A DNA stretch of 64,000 nt from Yoonia sp. (lineage in GTDB: Bacteria; Pseudomonadota; Alphaproteobacteria; Rhodobacterales; Rhodobacteraceae), in the NCBI GenBank assembly GCA_029252195.1, contig JAQXBV010000092.1:25202-89201 (forward strand). Direction: 5' to 3'. Shown here piece by piece: positions 63,219 through 64,000 of this stretch (its first letter is position 1; the number at the start of each line of letters is the position of its first letter). Under the pieces are notes generated by a model. The model was not told the origin of the DNA, searched no databases, and saw only the letters and a program-made list of their open reading frames with translations. Position numbers and translations under genes: made by a program.

Positions 63219-63295
63219 TGGCGCGGTTGACGGGGCTCGAACCCGCGACCCCCGGCGTGACAGGCCGGTACTCTAACCAACTGAGCTACAACCGC
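63219..63295 (-). tRNA. tRNA-Asp (GTC), CCA encoded
   Basis: Minus strand GCGGTTGTAGCTCAGTTGGTTAGAGTACCGGCCTGTCACGCCGGGGGTCGCGGGTTCGAGCCCCGTCAACCGCGCCA; full cloverleaf, 77 nt. Confidence 0.97.
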
Positions 63296-63328
63296 GCATC
63301 TCTGGCTCATCAAAAATCGAATTCTAAG

Positions 63329-63405
63329 TGGCGCGGTTGACGGGGCTCGAACCCGCGACCCCCGGCGTGACAGGCCGGTACTCTAACCAACTGAGCTACA
63401 ACCGC
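63329..63405 (-). tRNA. tRNA-Asp (GTC), CCA encoded (second identical copy)
   Basis: Same 77-nt sequence 110 bp away. Confidence 0.97.
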
Positions 63406-63830
63406 GCATCTTAGAAATCATCTCTTTCGACGAGACGTGCGCTGCTTCTAAGTGCGCTATCCGACCCCGTCAAGCCGCCAATCGCGCTATTTTTCACATG
63501 AACGCAATTAGGTTGTAAAGTTGCGCAAAACGAACCGAGTACTCAAGCGCGAAGCAGAACTCATTTGCAGAATGTAAAGCGGGTCTGGTGGGGTGATGAG
63601 AGCCACGACGTTAAACCAAACGCAAAGGCATAACGGCGCATACCAAAATCTGATAGACAGGTGTATTTGCACACGTCATGGATTTTAAAAGCCCCTCATG
63701 CAAAGCAGCTTCTGGTTTTGGACTGTTGGTCGATGATTCGAACATCTCATGAAGAATATCTGATTAAAAAATTTGGGCGAACAGATGGAGCGGAAGTTAA
63801 CGTTTTTTGGACCAGCGTTTACGCGAAGAA

Positions 63831-64000
63831 TGAACCGCCCCTTGTTTGCCGGAGACCCAGAAGTAAGGATACTGGGTTATGGAAAAGAACAAATGTGGAA
63901 ACAGATATTCACCAGAGGTGCGCGAACGTGCTGTGCGGATGGTTTTCGAGCATCAAGGCGAATTTGACAGCCAGTCTGCTGCGATCAAATCGATTGCGCC
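63831..64000 (+). mobile_element. Left end of IS3-family insertion sequence (truncated by window)
   Basis: TGAACCGCCCCTTGTTTGCCGGAGAC end-like sequence followed by OrfA. Confidence 0.65.
63879..64000 (+). CDS. IS3-family transposase OrfA, N-terminal part
   Basis: [40 protein letters not shown]; open to window end. Confidence 0.85.
   Translation, partial: MEKNKCGNRYSPEVRERAVRMVFEHQGEFDSQSAAIKSIA

Noticed and set aside
63219-64000. Genomic island integrated at tRNA-Asp
   Set aside because: The tRNA 3' ends face left, toward ordinary genes, while the IS lies on the 5' side; no duplicated tRNA 3' fragment or integrase seen.

Overview
The window looks like ordinary chromosomal DNA from an alphaproteobacterium, most likely Rhodobacteraceae/roseobacter (judged from gene content and protein similarity by eye; no search was run). 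About 55 real protein genes are supported, mostly housekeeping: gltX (3' end), gltA, ccmH/ccmF/ccmE, argC, murI, fused indolepyruvate ferredoxin oxidoreductase, a VtlR/LsrB-like LysR regulator, purL, BolA/Grx4, zapA, tkt, two gap paralogues, coaD, a valine-degradation cluster (mmsA ... mmsB), uvrA, lpd, queA, a YhdP/AsmA-like protein, bcp, an M23 peptidase plus bactofilin pair, prfB, PBP1A, amidase, ispG, hemA, two tandem tRNA-Asp genes, and the left end of an IS3-family element at the right edge. No CRISPR array, rRNA operon or prophage was seen. The most interesting points are: (i) a GTA/phage-type lysis cassette (XhlA-like, holin, GH108 muramidase) inside the cytochrome c maturation operon, whose muramidase has an in-frame amber codon between its catalytic and peptidoglycan-binding parts; (ii) a DUF6629-like gene broken by a +1 shift at a T6 run; (iii) a candidate small RNA with a CCTCCC segment directly downstream of the VtlR/LsrB-like regulator; (iv) two adjacent GAPDH genes with different predicted cofactor determinants, both carrying TGTTAGCGC-type palindromes; (v) several clean operator-like palindromes (LexA, FNR-type, LysR-type, TetR-type); (vi) an orphan protein between bactofilin and prfB. 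No clearly new multi-gene system is visible; the lysis cassette and the sRNA candidate are the best leads.
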